Positions 1 through 6,473 of a DNA stretch of 6,484 nt are shown here, piece by piece; positions within the stretch are counted from its first letter, which is position 1, and each line of letters begins with the position of its first letter. The notes under the pieces were generated by a model that worked only from the letters and a program-made list of their open reading frames with translations, searched no databases and was not told the DNA's origin. The position numbers and the translations under genes are program-made. Source of the stretch: a gamma proteobacterium symbiont of Lucinoma myriamae (GTDB taxonomy: Bacteria > Pseudomonadota > Gammaproteobacteria > GRL18); assembly GCA_025655635.1 (NCBI GenBank), contig JAHXIM010000150.1, positions 1 to 6,484 on the forward strand, written 5' to 3'.

Positions 1-1
1 T

Positions 2-79
2 TTACCTGAAATTGGAAAATCATTAGATACTCGAATTAATGATAATTTTCAGACGTTCGATCCTGCATTTTCAAGTTGA
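2..79 (+). CDS. C-terminal tail of an upstream gene (partial, unidentified)
   Basis: A frame open from the left edge (first complete codon at base 2) runs 25 codons to a TGA at 77-79. Its peptide ends ...NFQTFDPAFSS. The other two forward frames are a frame with an immediate stop and one that stops by about base 26. This frame overlaps the longest possible N-terminus of the adaptor and stops 16 bp before the adaptor start I prefer. That is normal operon spacing and supports it being a real gene end. The tail is too short and featureless to assign a family. RND operons often have a TetR/MarR-type regulator or a TolC-type channel upstream, but nothing here shows either. It could also be a chance open frame. 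Confidence 0.4.
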   Translation, partial: LPEIGKSLDTRINDNFQTFDPAFSS

Positions 80-95
80 TTGGGTATATTCTTAT

Positions 96-1163
96 ATGCA
101 AATAATAAAAAAACCTATAAAAAGTCGGGTTACTTTTCTGCCAGGTATGATTTTAATCTTAGTTGTTACAGGCTTAATAAATGGCTGTGATGACAAAGCA
201 CCTGCAAAAAAACGGTCACCCAAAACCTTACCCGCTGTTGAAGTCACTCAGGCCGAAAATCAGTCTCTAAATCATACCATTACGTTAACCGGTACATTAA
301 AGCCAAAACGAACCATTCACTTTTATAATCAGACTCAGGGCATGTTAGTAGAACTTCCCTTTCATGAAGGTGACAAGGTAAACAAAGGTGATTTACTGGC
401 TCGACTGGACGATACCATTGTCAAAGCCGAATACAACAAAGCCAGTGCGACACTTAAGCAGGCTCGCATCGACTATGGTCGTTTAGAAAAATTAGCCAAA
501 ACCAATCTCACCTCAAAAGAATTATTAATCCGCGCTAAGACTAAAGTGGCTTTAGATCAGTCTGAATACAATTTGCAGAAAAAACGCCTCAGCTATACTC
601 AAATTAAAGTCCCCTGGAACGGCGTCATCAGTGAACGCCTGGTTGAACCCGGTGATGTCTTGCCACTGCATACCCACTTTATGAGCCTGATGGATATTTC
701 CAGTCTGATAGTCAATATCTCATTATCAGAACTGTATCTGAGCAAAATAAAGCAAGATGACACGATTACTTATCAAATAGATGCGCTTGGAAAAGAGTCC
801 TGGTCAGGTAAAGTATTACGTATTTATCCACAGATCAATGCCCAAACCCGTAAAGGTATTGTAGAAGTTAAATTAGATCCGATTCCAGAAGGTGCCCGCC
901 CTGGTCAACTCGCCCGAATCAATCTGGTCACAGAAAAAGAATCTGTTTTAGTTATTCCATTATCAGCCATTCGTTATGATCAACAGGGAGCTTATGTTTT
1001 TGTTGTGGATACTGATAAAAAAATAACACGTACTAATATAGTTACCGGCAAAAAATATCCACAAAAAATGGAAGTGTTAGATGGACTTAAAGCAGGTGAT
1101 ATTATTATTAAAAAGGGCTTATTCGGGCTTCGCTCTGGCAAAAAAGTAAACGTAATAAAATAA
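96..1163 (+). CDS. RND efflux pump periplasmic adaptor subunit (membrane fusion protein), lipoprotein
   Basis: This is a 355-residue HlyD/AcrA-type adaptor that would link an inner-membrane RND permease to an outer-membrane channel. I start it at ATG 96 rather than the in-frame ATG 39. The 96 start gives a basic n-region (KK..K..R), a hydrophobic core and a lipobox-like LINGC, so the lipidated residue would be Cys31. It also clears the upstream stop at 77-79. No strong Shine-Dalgarno is seen, only a weak GGG near 81-83. Mature CDDK resembles E. coli AcrA, and Asp at +2 is the classic inner-membrane retention signal for lipoproteins. Domain order (residues approximate): lipoyl half 75-106 (HEGDKVNKGDLLARLD), a short alpha-hairpin 107-167, second lipoyl half 168-201 (PWNGVI), beta-barrel 203-278 ending in a RPGQ turn, and a membrane-proximal domain 284-354. 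The permease gene follows after 3 bp. Substrate cannot be inferred. The family call is firm; the exact start is moderately sure. Confidence 0.93.
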   Translation: MQIIKKPIKSRVTFLPGMILILVVTGLINGCDDKAPAKKRSPKTLPAVEVTQAENQSLNHTITLTGTLKPKRTIHFYNQTQGMLVELPFHEGDKVNKGDLLARLDDTIVKAEYNKASATLKQARIDYGRLEKLAKTNLTSKELLIRAKTKVALDQSEYNLQKKRLSYTQIKVPWNGVISERLVEPGDVLPLHTHFMSLMDISSLIVNISLSELYLSKIKQDDTITYQIDALGKESWSGKVLRIYPQINAQTRKGIVEVKLDPIPEGARPGQLARINLVTEKESVLVIPLSAIRYDQQGAYVFVVDTDKKITRTNIVTGKKYPQKMEVLDGLKAGDIIIKKGLFGLRSGKKVNVIK

Positions 1164-1166
1164 ACT

Positions 1167-4100
1167 ATGCTGAAACAAAGCCAAACATCCAGTAATATTG
1201 CCGCTTGGGCAATCAGGCATCCAATCGGAGTCAATATGATTGCTCTGGCATTATTGGTGCTGGGTTTATTTATGCTGCAGCGTCTGGGAGTTAATTTATT
1301 ACCGGACATTATCTTCCCTGACGTCAGAGTTCGCATTGTTGACAGCGGTGTGCCGGCTTCTATTATGGAAGATAAAGTCACCCGCCAGTTAGAAGAACAA
1401 TTAGCCATTACCGAAGGCGCAATTTCAGTCCAGTCCAGAACAACAGAAAGTCGCAGTTCAATTGATTTAAGTTTCCCCTACGGTACCGATATTGATGTCG
1501 CTTTACGTGATGCCAGTAACCGACTGGATCGGGCAAAACGTTTTTTACCCGATTCTATTGAACCACCCGTTATTTATAAGCGTGATCCCTCACAAATCCC
1601 AGTGATTGAATTTATTGTCAGTTCTAATCAGAAAACACCCATTGAATTGAGAAGTTATGCTGATTACCAATTAAGCAAATGGTTTATTAATCTGCCAGGT
1701 GTTGCCTCAGCCGAATTGGGAGGTGGTTTAGTACGAGAGATTCAGGTCATTCTGGATCAACAGCGCCTGGCCGCTCACCAGTTAAATTTTAAAGACATCG
1801 AAACACTGATTTATAATGAAAACAGGGACATAGCGGCAGGCAGAATTTATACCGAATTCGATGAGTTAAGCACCCGTACCGATGCACGTTTTGAGTCTCT
1901 TGATGAATTAGCACAGCTGTCGCTTATCAGCGATACAACACAGCAAGTTGATGATGCAGTCAAACTCAATGAAATTGCAGACATTCTCGACACTCATGAA
2001 GATGAACGAGTCAGTATCCGCCTTAATGGCCTGGAAGGTGTGAAGCTATCAATACAAAAACAACCTCAGGCCAATACCGTGGCTGTAGTTGATGCTGTTA
2101 ATCAACGCATTACACAATTAAAAAATGAGCAGCTGATCCCTGAAGATGTGCAGATAACACCCGTCGATGATCAGGCTGTCTTTATTAAACATGCTTTAAA
2201 CAATGCCTCACGTGCAGCACTCATAGGTGCTTTTCTTGCCATGCTGGTGGTTTATTTTTTCTTAGGCGATCTGCGTCGCACATTAATTATTGGTACAGCC
2301 ATTCCATTAGCCATTGTGATCACCTTTATTATTATGGAGATCACCGGACTCACTTTAAATATAATGACATTGGGAGGTTTAGCTCTTGGCATTGGTATGC
2401 TGGTTGATAGTACCATTGTTATGCTGGAAAACATTTCTCGTCACCAGCAGTCTCACCAGCTGCAAGATGCCGATTCACCTGCACTCGATCCTGCACTGCA
2501 AGCGGCCAATGAGGTTAATAGTGCTATTGTTGCATCAACCAGCACTAATCTGGTTGCTGTATTACCCTTCTTATTTATGAGTGGCCTGGCTGGTTTATTA
2601 TTTAAAGAACTTATCATCACTATCTCGGCTGCCATAGTGTCGTCAACGCTGGTGTCACTAACTATTGTACCGAGCCTTGCAGCAAGATTAAAACAGGTCA
2701 CACAGAAAAAACCTAAAAAAATATTTATCAGCATTGCTAATGCTTATGAAAAATTTGTGCACTTTATTATTAAACATGGCTGGCTGCCTTTTGTTATTTT
2801 GGTTCCGGCATTATTTTTCAGCACACAGCATATTTTAAATGAAAAAAAAATATTTTTACCGCAAATTGATGAAGGACGGGTTTATCTGAAAATTTCCGGT
2901 GAACCGGGTATGCGTCTCAATGAAATGAATAACGTGGTGGATAAAATAGAAACGCTGTTACTCAAAGACAAAGAGGTTATTACCATATTTAGTACTATTG
3001 GCGGCAGTGTCTTTGGCCGCTCACAAAGAGAGAGCAGCAATTCCAGCTTAATAAAAATTCAGCTCACATCCAGCTCACAAAGAAGCATGACAGCACAACA
3101 ATGGATTACTTATATCAAGCCTAAAATTAACGCCCTGAATTTGATCGGCATTAAAACACGACTTTTTGTTCTGGGTTTTCGTCTGGGTAAGAGTGATGAA
3201 AAAATCAGTATACGTGTTCAGGGTGAAAATCTGCAGACTCTGAACCAGATCGGTAATCAACTGATTGAACAATTAGGTTCTGTTGACGGCATTCGTAATC
3301 TGGAACAAACCTATGAAGAAAACCATAAGGAACTTAAATTAAAAGTATTACGTCAGCGTGCCGCCGATCTGGGGATCAAAGCCAGCGATATTGGTTATGC
3401 ACTGAGAGTTGCTCTTGATGGGGTACTGGTATCCGATTATATCGAAGATGATCGAGAGTATAATATTCGTTTACGCTTATCACGTTCAGCCATGTTATCT
3501 AATGATGACTTAAAACATATTTTAATCAAACATCATAACGGTCAGGCCATCTATCTCAACGAAGTCGCCCGTCTGGAATTTTCTGCCTCACCCTCTGTTA
3601 TTGAACGAGACAATCAGCAACGCGTAGTTGAAGTTACCGCCAGCCTGATTAATGATGATGATCTGACGCAGGTGATGAATAAGGTAGATGAACAACTGCA
3701 GAACTTTTCACTGCCTGAAGGTTATTTTCTCTATGACGGCGGCGACAATGAGGCAATCAAAGAAGGCCGGGATATGAGTTTAATATTATTTTCTCTGGCT
3801 ATCTTTCTAGTCTTTGTTGTCATGGCGGTACAATATGAGTCATTAAAAAACCCACTGATTATTCTTCTGGGTATTCCATTTATGCTCATTGGCGTTGCCG
3901 GCGGATTGTATTTTCGAGAACTTCCTGTTTCGATGCCCGTCTGGCTGGGTTTAATTATGCTCTCCGGTATTGTGGTGAATAATGCCATTGTACTGGTGGA
4001 ACAAATTGGGATTGAGCGCAAGGCTGGTCTATTACTTAATAAAGCCATATCTCATGCCGCCCGTTTAAGATTACGCCCTATTCTTATGACTACCATTACC

Positions 4101-4256
4101 ACTGTCGTTGGTATGCTGCCCTTATCAATTGGTTTGGGTGACGGTGCAGAAATGCTGCAGCCACTGGCGGTTGTGATTGTCTGGGGGTTAAGTTTTTCAA
4201 TGCTGGTCAGCCTGATACTTATTCCAGTGCTCTATCGTTTATTTCATGCTGAATAA
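1167..4256 (+). CDS. RND-family efflux permease (HAE1/AcrB-like), inner membrane
   Basis: At 1029 residues this is the usual full length for an RND proton-driven drug or solute exporter, with two repeats of six membrane helices and two large periplasmic loops. Approximate helices: TM1 20-38, then a periplasmic loop to ~345, TM2 347-366, TM3 373-391, TM4 397-420, TM5-6 ~455-505, TM7 538-555, a second loop to ~868, TM8 870-889, TM9 895-915, TM10 923-946, TM11 970-990 and TM12 996-1023. TM4 reads GIGMLVDSTIVMLEN: Asp414 matches AcrB Asp407, but the next acidic position is Ser. TM10 reads GIVVNNAIVLVEQ, so AcrB Lys940 is replaced by Asn. TM11 carries the family motif TTITTVVGMLPL. The start ATG lies 3 bp after the adaptor stop with no visible Shine-Dalgarno, which suggests translational coupling. 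The single-Asp TM4 also recalls heavy-metal (CusA/CzcA) pumps, but I see no metal-binding signature. The substrate is unknown. Confidence 0.95.
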   Translation: MLKQSQTSSNIAAWAIRHPIGVNMIALALLVLGLFMLQRLGVNLLPDIIFPDVRVRIVDSGVPASIMEDKVTRQLEEQLAITEGAISVQSRTTESRSSIDLSFPYGTDIDVALRDASNRLDRAKRFLPDSIEPPVIYKRDPSQIPVIEFIVSSNQKTPIELRSYADYQLSKWFINLPGVASAELGGGLVREIQVILDQQRLAAHQLNFKDIETLIYNENRDIAAGRIYTEFDELSTRTDARFESLDELAQLSLISDTTQQVDDAVKLNEIADILDTHEDERVSIRLNGLEGVKLSIQKQPQANTVAVVDAVNQRITQLKNEQLIPEDVQITPVDDQAVFIKHALNNASRAALIGAFLAMLVVYFFLGDLRRTLIIGTAIPLAIVITFIIMEITGLTLNIMTLGGLALGIGMLVDSTIVMLENISRHQQSHQLQDADSPALDPALQAANEVNSAIVASTSTNLVAVLPFLFMSGLAGLLFKELIITISAAIVSSTLVSLTIVPSLAARLKQVTQKKPKKIFISIANAYEKFVHFIIKHGWLPFVILVPALFFSTQHILNEKKIFLPQIDEGRVYLKISGEPGMRLNEMNNVVDKIETLLLKDKEVITIFSTIGGSVFGRSQRESSNSSLIKIQLTSSSQRSMTAQQWITYIKPKINALNLIGIKTRLFVLGFRLGKSDEKISIRVQGENLQTLNQIGNQLIEQLGSVDGIRNLEQTYEENHKELKLKVLRQRAADLGIKASDIGYALRVALDGVLVSDYIEDDREYNIRLRLSRSAMLSNDDLKHILIKHHNGQAIYLNEVARLEFSASPSVIERDNQQRVVEVTASLINDDDLTQVMNKVDEQLQNFSLPEGYFLYDGGDNEAIKEGRDMSLILFSLAIFLVFVVMAVQYESLKNPLIILLGIPFMLIGVAGGLYFRELPVSMPVWLGLIMLSGIVVNNAIVLVEQIGIERKAGLLLNKAISHAARLRLRPILMTTITTVVGMLPLSIGLGDGAEMLQPLAVVIVWGLSFSMLVSLILIPVLYRLFHAE

Positions 4257-4270
4257 ATAAGCCAAGATGA

Positions 4271-4287
4271 TAATACTGTCAGTATTA
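4271..4287. repeat. Perfect 17-nt inverted repeat just after the permease gene
   Basis: Two 8-base arms (TAATACTG and CAGTATTA) flank a single central T, starting 15 bp after the permease stop. As RNA it could form only a short A/U-rich stem with a 3-5 nt loop, and no T-tract follows, so it is a poor terminator. Its odd-length symmetric form fits a protein-binding operator better, but no regulator is identified. Confidence 0.45.
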
Positions 4288-4368
4288 CACTGATTCATTG
4301 TAACGTCTTTAACTGTATCTATCGTGACATTAACTCCAGATAACATTGCTTTCATCTTGTTCTATACA

Positions 4369-4380
4369 AGGGATATCCCT
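4369..4380. repeat. Perfect 12-bp palindrome AGGGATATCCCT
   Basis: This uninterrupted self-complementary 12-mer lies 69 bp upstream of the rhodanese start. It partly overlaps a small hairpin (CTTGT 4356-4360 with ACAAG 4366-4370). Position and symmetry are compatible with an operator for the rhodanese gene. It could be chance, and I do not recognise it as a known site. Confidence 0.35.
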
Positions 4381-4413
4381 AAGCCCCAATCAAAAACATA
4401 TTAATTTATAGTC

Positions 4414-4430
4414 TATACTTTAGCTATTAT
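4414..4430 (+). promoter_or_regulatory. Weak sigma70-like -10 candidates for the rhodanese gene
   Basis: TATACT (4414-4419) and TATTAT (4425-4430) both resemble the -10 consensus TATAAT and sit 20-35 bp before the ATG. No good -35 box stands at the correct distance; the best is TTAATT at 4401-4406, 18 bp before TATTAT. In such AT-rich DNA this is only suggestive. Confidence 0.25.
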
Positions 4431-4449
4431 TCACAAAAATCAGGCTATT

Positions 4450-5325
4450 ATGAAGAAAATTTTTTTCATATCAAACATGATTATCTTGTGTTTGTTTTCT
4501 CATATATTTGTATTAGCAACACTGGCTGCAGAACCTCTGAGAATCTCTCCTGAGCAATTAAAACAACAGATTGCAGATAAAAATTTAGTTATTTTAGATG
4601 CCCTAAGTTCAGAAGACTATCTTGCAGGGCATATTGAGGGAGCCTTGAGTTTCCCTGTTAATCTCACCTATAAAAATAAAAAAATCAATGGCAAAATCAG
4701 CCAACCTGCAGCTATGCAAAAACATTTCAGAAGTAATGGTATAAGAAAGGATTCACAGGTGGTTGTTTATGATAATGGTGAGATTGTCGATGCTGCAAGG
4801 TTATTTTGGGTATTGGAAGTTTATGATCTGAAACACGTTAAAATTCTTGATCACGGCTATGATGACTGGCTTAATAAAGACTATCCTATTAGTTTTAAAC
4901 AAACTAAAACAATACCCAGCCAGTATATTGCATCATTAAATCATATGCGTCTGGCCAGTAAATTTACCACTCAGCTGGCCACACGCAATGTCAATCAAAT
5001 CATTATCGATGCTCGTAATCTCTCTGATTATATTGGTGAAACATCCACAGCTAAACGCTTTGGACATATTCCAAGCGCCATACATATCACAGCCTCTCAC
5101 AATCTGCTCGTAACAGAGGGGGTCACCAGCTTAAAACCGCTCAATGAATTGAATCAACTATATCAGAGTATTTCAAAGGATAAGAAAGTGATCATATATT
5201 GTGCTATAGGTCGTGTTTCCTCCACCAACTATCTGGCACTCAGAGAGCTGGGTTATGACGTATCAAACTATGATGCATCATGGAATGAATGGGGCAATGA
5301 TGAAAAACTCCCCATTGAAAAATAA
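4450..5325 (+). CDS. Exported tandem-domain rhodanese (thiosulfate/3-mercaptopyruvate-type sulfurtransferase)
   Basis: This 291-residue protein transfers a sulfane sulfur from a donor such as thiosulfate or 3-mercaptopyruvate to a thiophilic acceptor through a cysteine persulfide. Residues 1-27 form a Sec-type signal (MKK, then a long hydrophobic stretch, then a TLAA|E-like cleavage site), so it should act in the periplasm. The N-terminal domain, ~32-145 (ILDALSSEDYLAGHIEGA), has Asp108 in YDNG where a catalytic Cys would sit. It is therefore the non-catalytic domain, as is usual in this family. The C-terminal domain, ~165-290 (IIDARNLSDYIG...GHIPSA), carries the active loop C251-A-I-G-R-V256 and ends in the typical SWNEWG. 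That loop matches neither the standard CRKGVT (thiosulfate) nor CGSGVT (mercaptopyruvate) form, so the donor is uncertain. A weak AGG at 4442-4444 precedes the ATG by 5 bp. It may be co-transcribed with the GGDEF gene 50 bp downstream. Confidence 0.92.
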   Translation: MKKIFFISNMIILCLFSHIFVLATLAAEPLRISPEQLKQQIADKNLVILDALSSEDYLAGHIEGALSFPVNLTYKNKKINGKISQPAAMQKHFRSNGIRKDSQVVVYDNGEIVDAARLFWVLEVYDLKHVKILDHGYDDWLNKDYPISFKQTKTIPSQYIASLNHMRLASKFTTQLATRNVNQIIIDARNLSDYIGETSTAKRFGHIPSAIHITASHNLLVTEGVTSLKPLNELNQLYQSISKDKKVIIYCAIGRVSSTNYLALRELGYDVSNYDASWNEWGNDEKLPIEK

Positions 5326-5375
5326 TTAACCTTTATAGAGCCATAGCATGCCAAATCAATCAGGACAAAGTTAAT

Positions 5376-6473
5376 ATGTGGCAAAAGCTCAGCATTCGCA
5401 CTCAGTTAATTGCCTTAATGGCCGTATTACTGATCTTTGTCGAACTCAGTACTCTGGCATTAGTTAGCTGGTTTGATCATCAGGAACGCCGAACCATTGC
5501 GGTGGAACAAGCACAAACACTGGGACGCTCATTAAATAATGATCTACTCAAAGCACTGTTATCCGCTGATGCCGATGTCTTCTCAGATATTTCTTTTCGT
5601 ATTAGTGGTTTTAAATCAGTGGATGCTCTCGTATTATTTGATGAAAATAATGAAGCCGTTTTAAGCTATGGAGACTTAGACTATACCAATGAGTTACAGG
5701 GTAAAAAACTACTCTTAGGGCAGTCCTGGTTTTCAAAAATGGATCGGTTGTTTTTACAAGTTCCTGTGCAGGCCGATAATTTTGCTTTTGGTCAGGCACT
5801 GATTATTATTAATCCTGAACAGTTTCAGACGAAACTATACGAACACTATTATACTTTGTTGATGATTTTTCCCCTTTTGTTTAGTATTGGTCTGGCCGTT
5901 GTCTGGAAAATAAGCTCTCTGTTTACCCGCCCTTTTCTTACTCTGGCCTCAACAATAAAAAATAATGACGTACAAAAAAACCAATATCAGGTAATTTCAA
6001 CCGTTGAGCAAAATGAAGTCAAACTTCTTTTTGACGGCTACAATGAAATGGTCACAAAAATCCAAAAGGAAACGAATTTATTACATTATCATAGTCGACA
6101 TGACAGCCTGACCGGTTTGTATAATCGTTATGCTATTGAACAGGAAATATTAACCGCTCTTAAAGAAAAAAACAGTTCAAATACATCCCATGCATTATTA
6201 AGTATTGACCTCGACCAGTTTAAATTAATTAATGACTCAGTGGGTCACACTGCGGGGGATGAATTATTAAAAATGATTGGCCATCATTTAGGCTGTGATA
6301 TGACGGCCAATATGACCTTAGCACGAATCGGTGGTGATGACTTTTTTCTATTACTGAAAGATATTTCAAAAGATAAAGCCATTAATTTTGCACAACAATC
6401 GGGTAGCCACAGGTTTCTCTCCTACAGCCCCCACACCACCCATCATGCGGGTCCGCAATGGGCGGTTCACTAA
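5376..6473 (+). CDS. Membrane-anchored GGDEF-domain protein, interrupted within the GGDEF domain
   Basis: GGDEF proteins make cyclic-di-GMP from two GTP. Visible domains: TM1 ~9-31; a periplasmic sensor region ~32-156, similar in style to CHASE8-type domains (inference); TM2 ~157-178; a HAMP-like linker ~180-236; and a GGDEF domain from ~238 (RHDSLTGLYNR). Substrate- and metal-site residues are present in IDLDQFKLINDSVGHTAGDE (277-296). The signature reads GGDDF (319-323), with Asp instead of the usual catalytic Glu at the fourth place. The domain should run ~60 residues further, but family-like sequence stops at about Gln341. The final 24 residues (SGSHRF...QWAVH) are antisense to an inferred group II intron. 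Resemblance to GGDEF-EAL proteins suggests a lost downstream EAL domain, but this is not shown. AGGA at 5362-5365 lies 10 bp before the ATG and supports the start. The product is probably non-functional. Confidence 0.85.
   Translation: MWQKLSIRTQLIALMAVLLIFVELSTLALVSWFDHQERRTIAVEQAQTLGRSLNNDLLKALLSADADVFSDISFRISGFKSVDALVLFDENNEAVLSYGDLDYTNELQGKKLLLGQSWFSKMDRLFLQVPVQADNFAFGQALIIINPEQFQTKLYEHYYTLLMIFPLLFSIGLAVVWKISSLFTRPFLTLASTIKNNDVQKNQYQVISTVEQNEVKLLFDGYNEMVTKIQKETNLLHYHSRHDSLTGLYNRYAIEQEILTALKEKNSSNTSHALLSIDLDQFKLINDSVGHTAGDELLKMIGHHLGCDMTANMTLARIGGDDFFLLLKDISKDKAINFAQQSGSHRFLSYSPHTTHHAGPQWAVH
6401..6432 (-). ncRNA. Group II intron domain VI-like hairpin with bulged branch-point A
   Basis: On the - strand, 6432-6421 (GGGGGCUGUAGG) pairs with 6413-6401 (CCUGUGGCUACCC). 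This gives 12 continuous pairs around a 7-nt AGAGAAA loop, with a single unpaired A (complement of T6404). That A is the seventh nucleotide from the proposed 3' terminus at 6398, the usual lariat branch-point spacing. Four pairs are G-U on this strand and would be A-C mismatches on the other. The RNA is therefore made from the - strand. Confidence 0.58.
6435..6466 (-). ncRNA. Group II intron domain V-like hairpin
   Basis: On the - strand, 6466-6458 (ACCGCCCAU) pairs with 6443-6435 (AUGGGUGGU) over 9 bp with one G-U. A 2-nt bulge (GU/UG, 6445-6444) on the 3' side separates this from a 4-bp upper stem (6457-6454 with 6449-6446) closed by a GACC loop. The C-G-C at 6464-6462 pairs as C-G, G-U, C-G, the form expected of a CGC-type catalytic triad. 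Departures from the canonical 34-nt domain V are the shorter upper stem, the non-GNRA loop and a one-position shift of the triad in the lower stem. Confidence 0.5.

Larger units (their letters stand above)
4257..4449. other. Intergenic region between the pump operon and the rhodanese gene
   Basis: This 193-bp AT-rich gap contains two perfect palindromes (4271-4287 and 4369-4380) and a weak promoter candidate near 4414-4430. I see no open frame of note, no tRNA-like sequence and no hairpin followed by a T-run, so no intrinsic terminator for the pump operon can be called. The gap is large enough to make the rhodanese gene the start of a separate transcription unit. Confidence 0.6.

Noticed and set aside
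39..95. Longer N-terminus of the adaptor starting at ATG 39
   Set aside because: It adds 19 residues ahead of a good lipoprotein signal, has no Shine-Dalgarno, and would overlap the frame ending at 79.
147..149. Alternative adaptor start at the internal ATG just before the hydrophobic core
   Set aside because: It would remove all basic residues of the signal n-region, and the nearby AGG is too close to the ATG to serve as a ribosome site.
992..1408. Reverse-strand open frame of 138 codons across the adaptor-permease junction
   Set aside because: It lies opposite two strongly supported genes, has no recognisable domain, and looks like a composition shadow.
3731..4048. Reverse-strand open frame of 105 codons within the permease
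   Set aside because: It is antisense to conserved RND helices with no family signal; other short reverse or offset frames inside the permease were dropped for the same reason.
4257..4449. Intrinsic terminator after the permease gene
   Set aside because: The only clear dyad has a very short loop and is not followed by a run of T.
4489..4491. Cys14 in the rhodanese signal peptide as a lipobox cysteine
   Set aside because: The preceding residues (I-I-L) lack the small residue required at -1, and a normal signal peptidase I-like site follows at about residue 26-27.
5348..5374. Eight-codon mini-ORF (MPNQSGQS) just before the GGDEF gene
   Set aside because: It has no ribosome site of its own and is too short to support as a leader peptide.
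6401..6432. A + strand intrinsic terminator for the truncated GGDEF gene
   Set aside because: On the + strand the stem has four A-C mismatches and no T-run follows; the fold is good only on the - strand.
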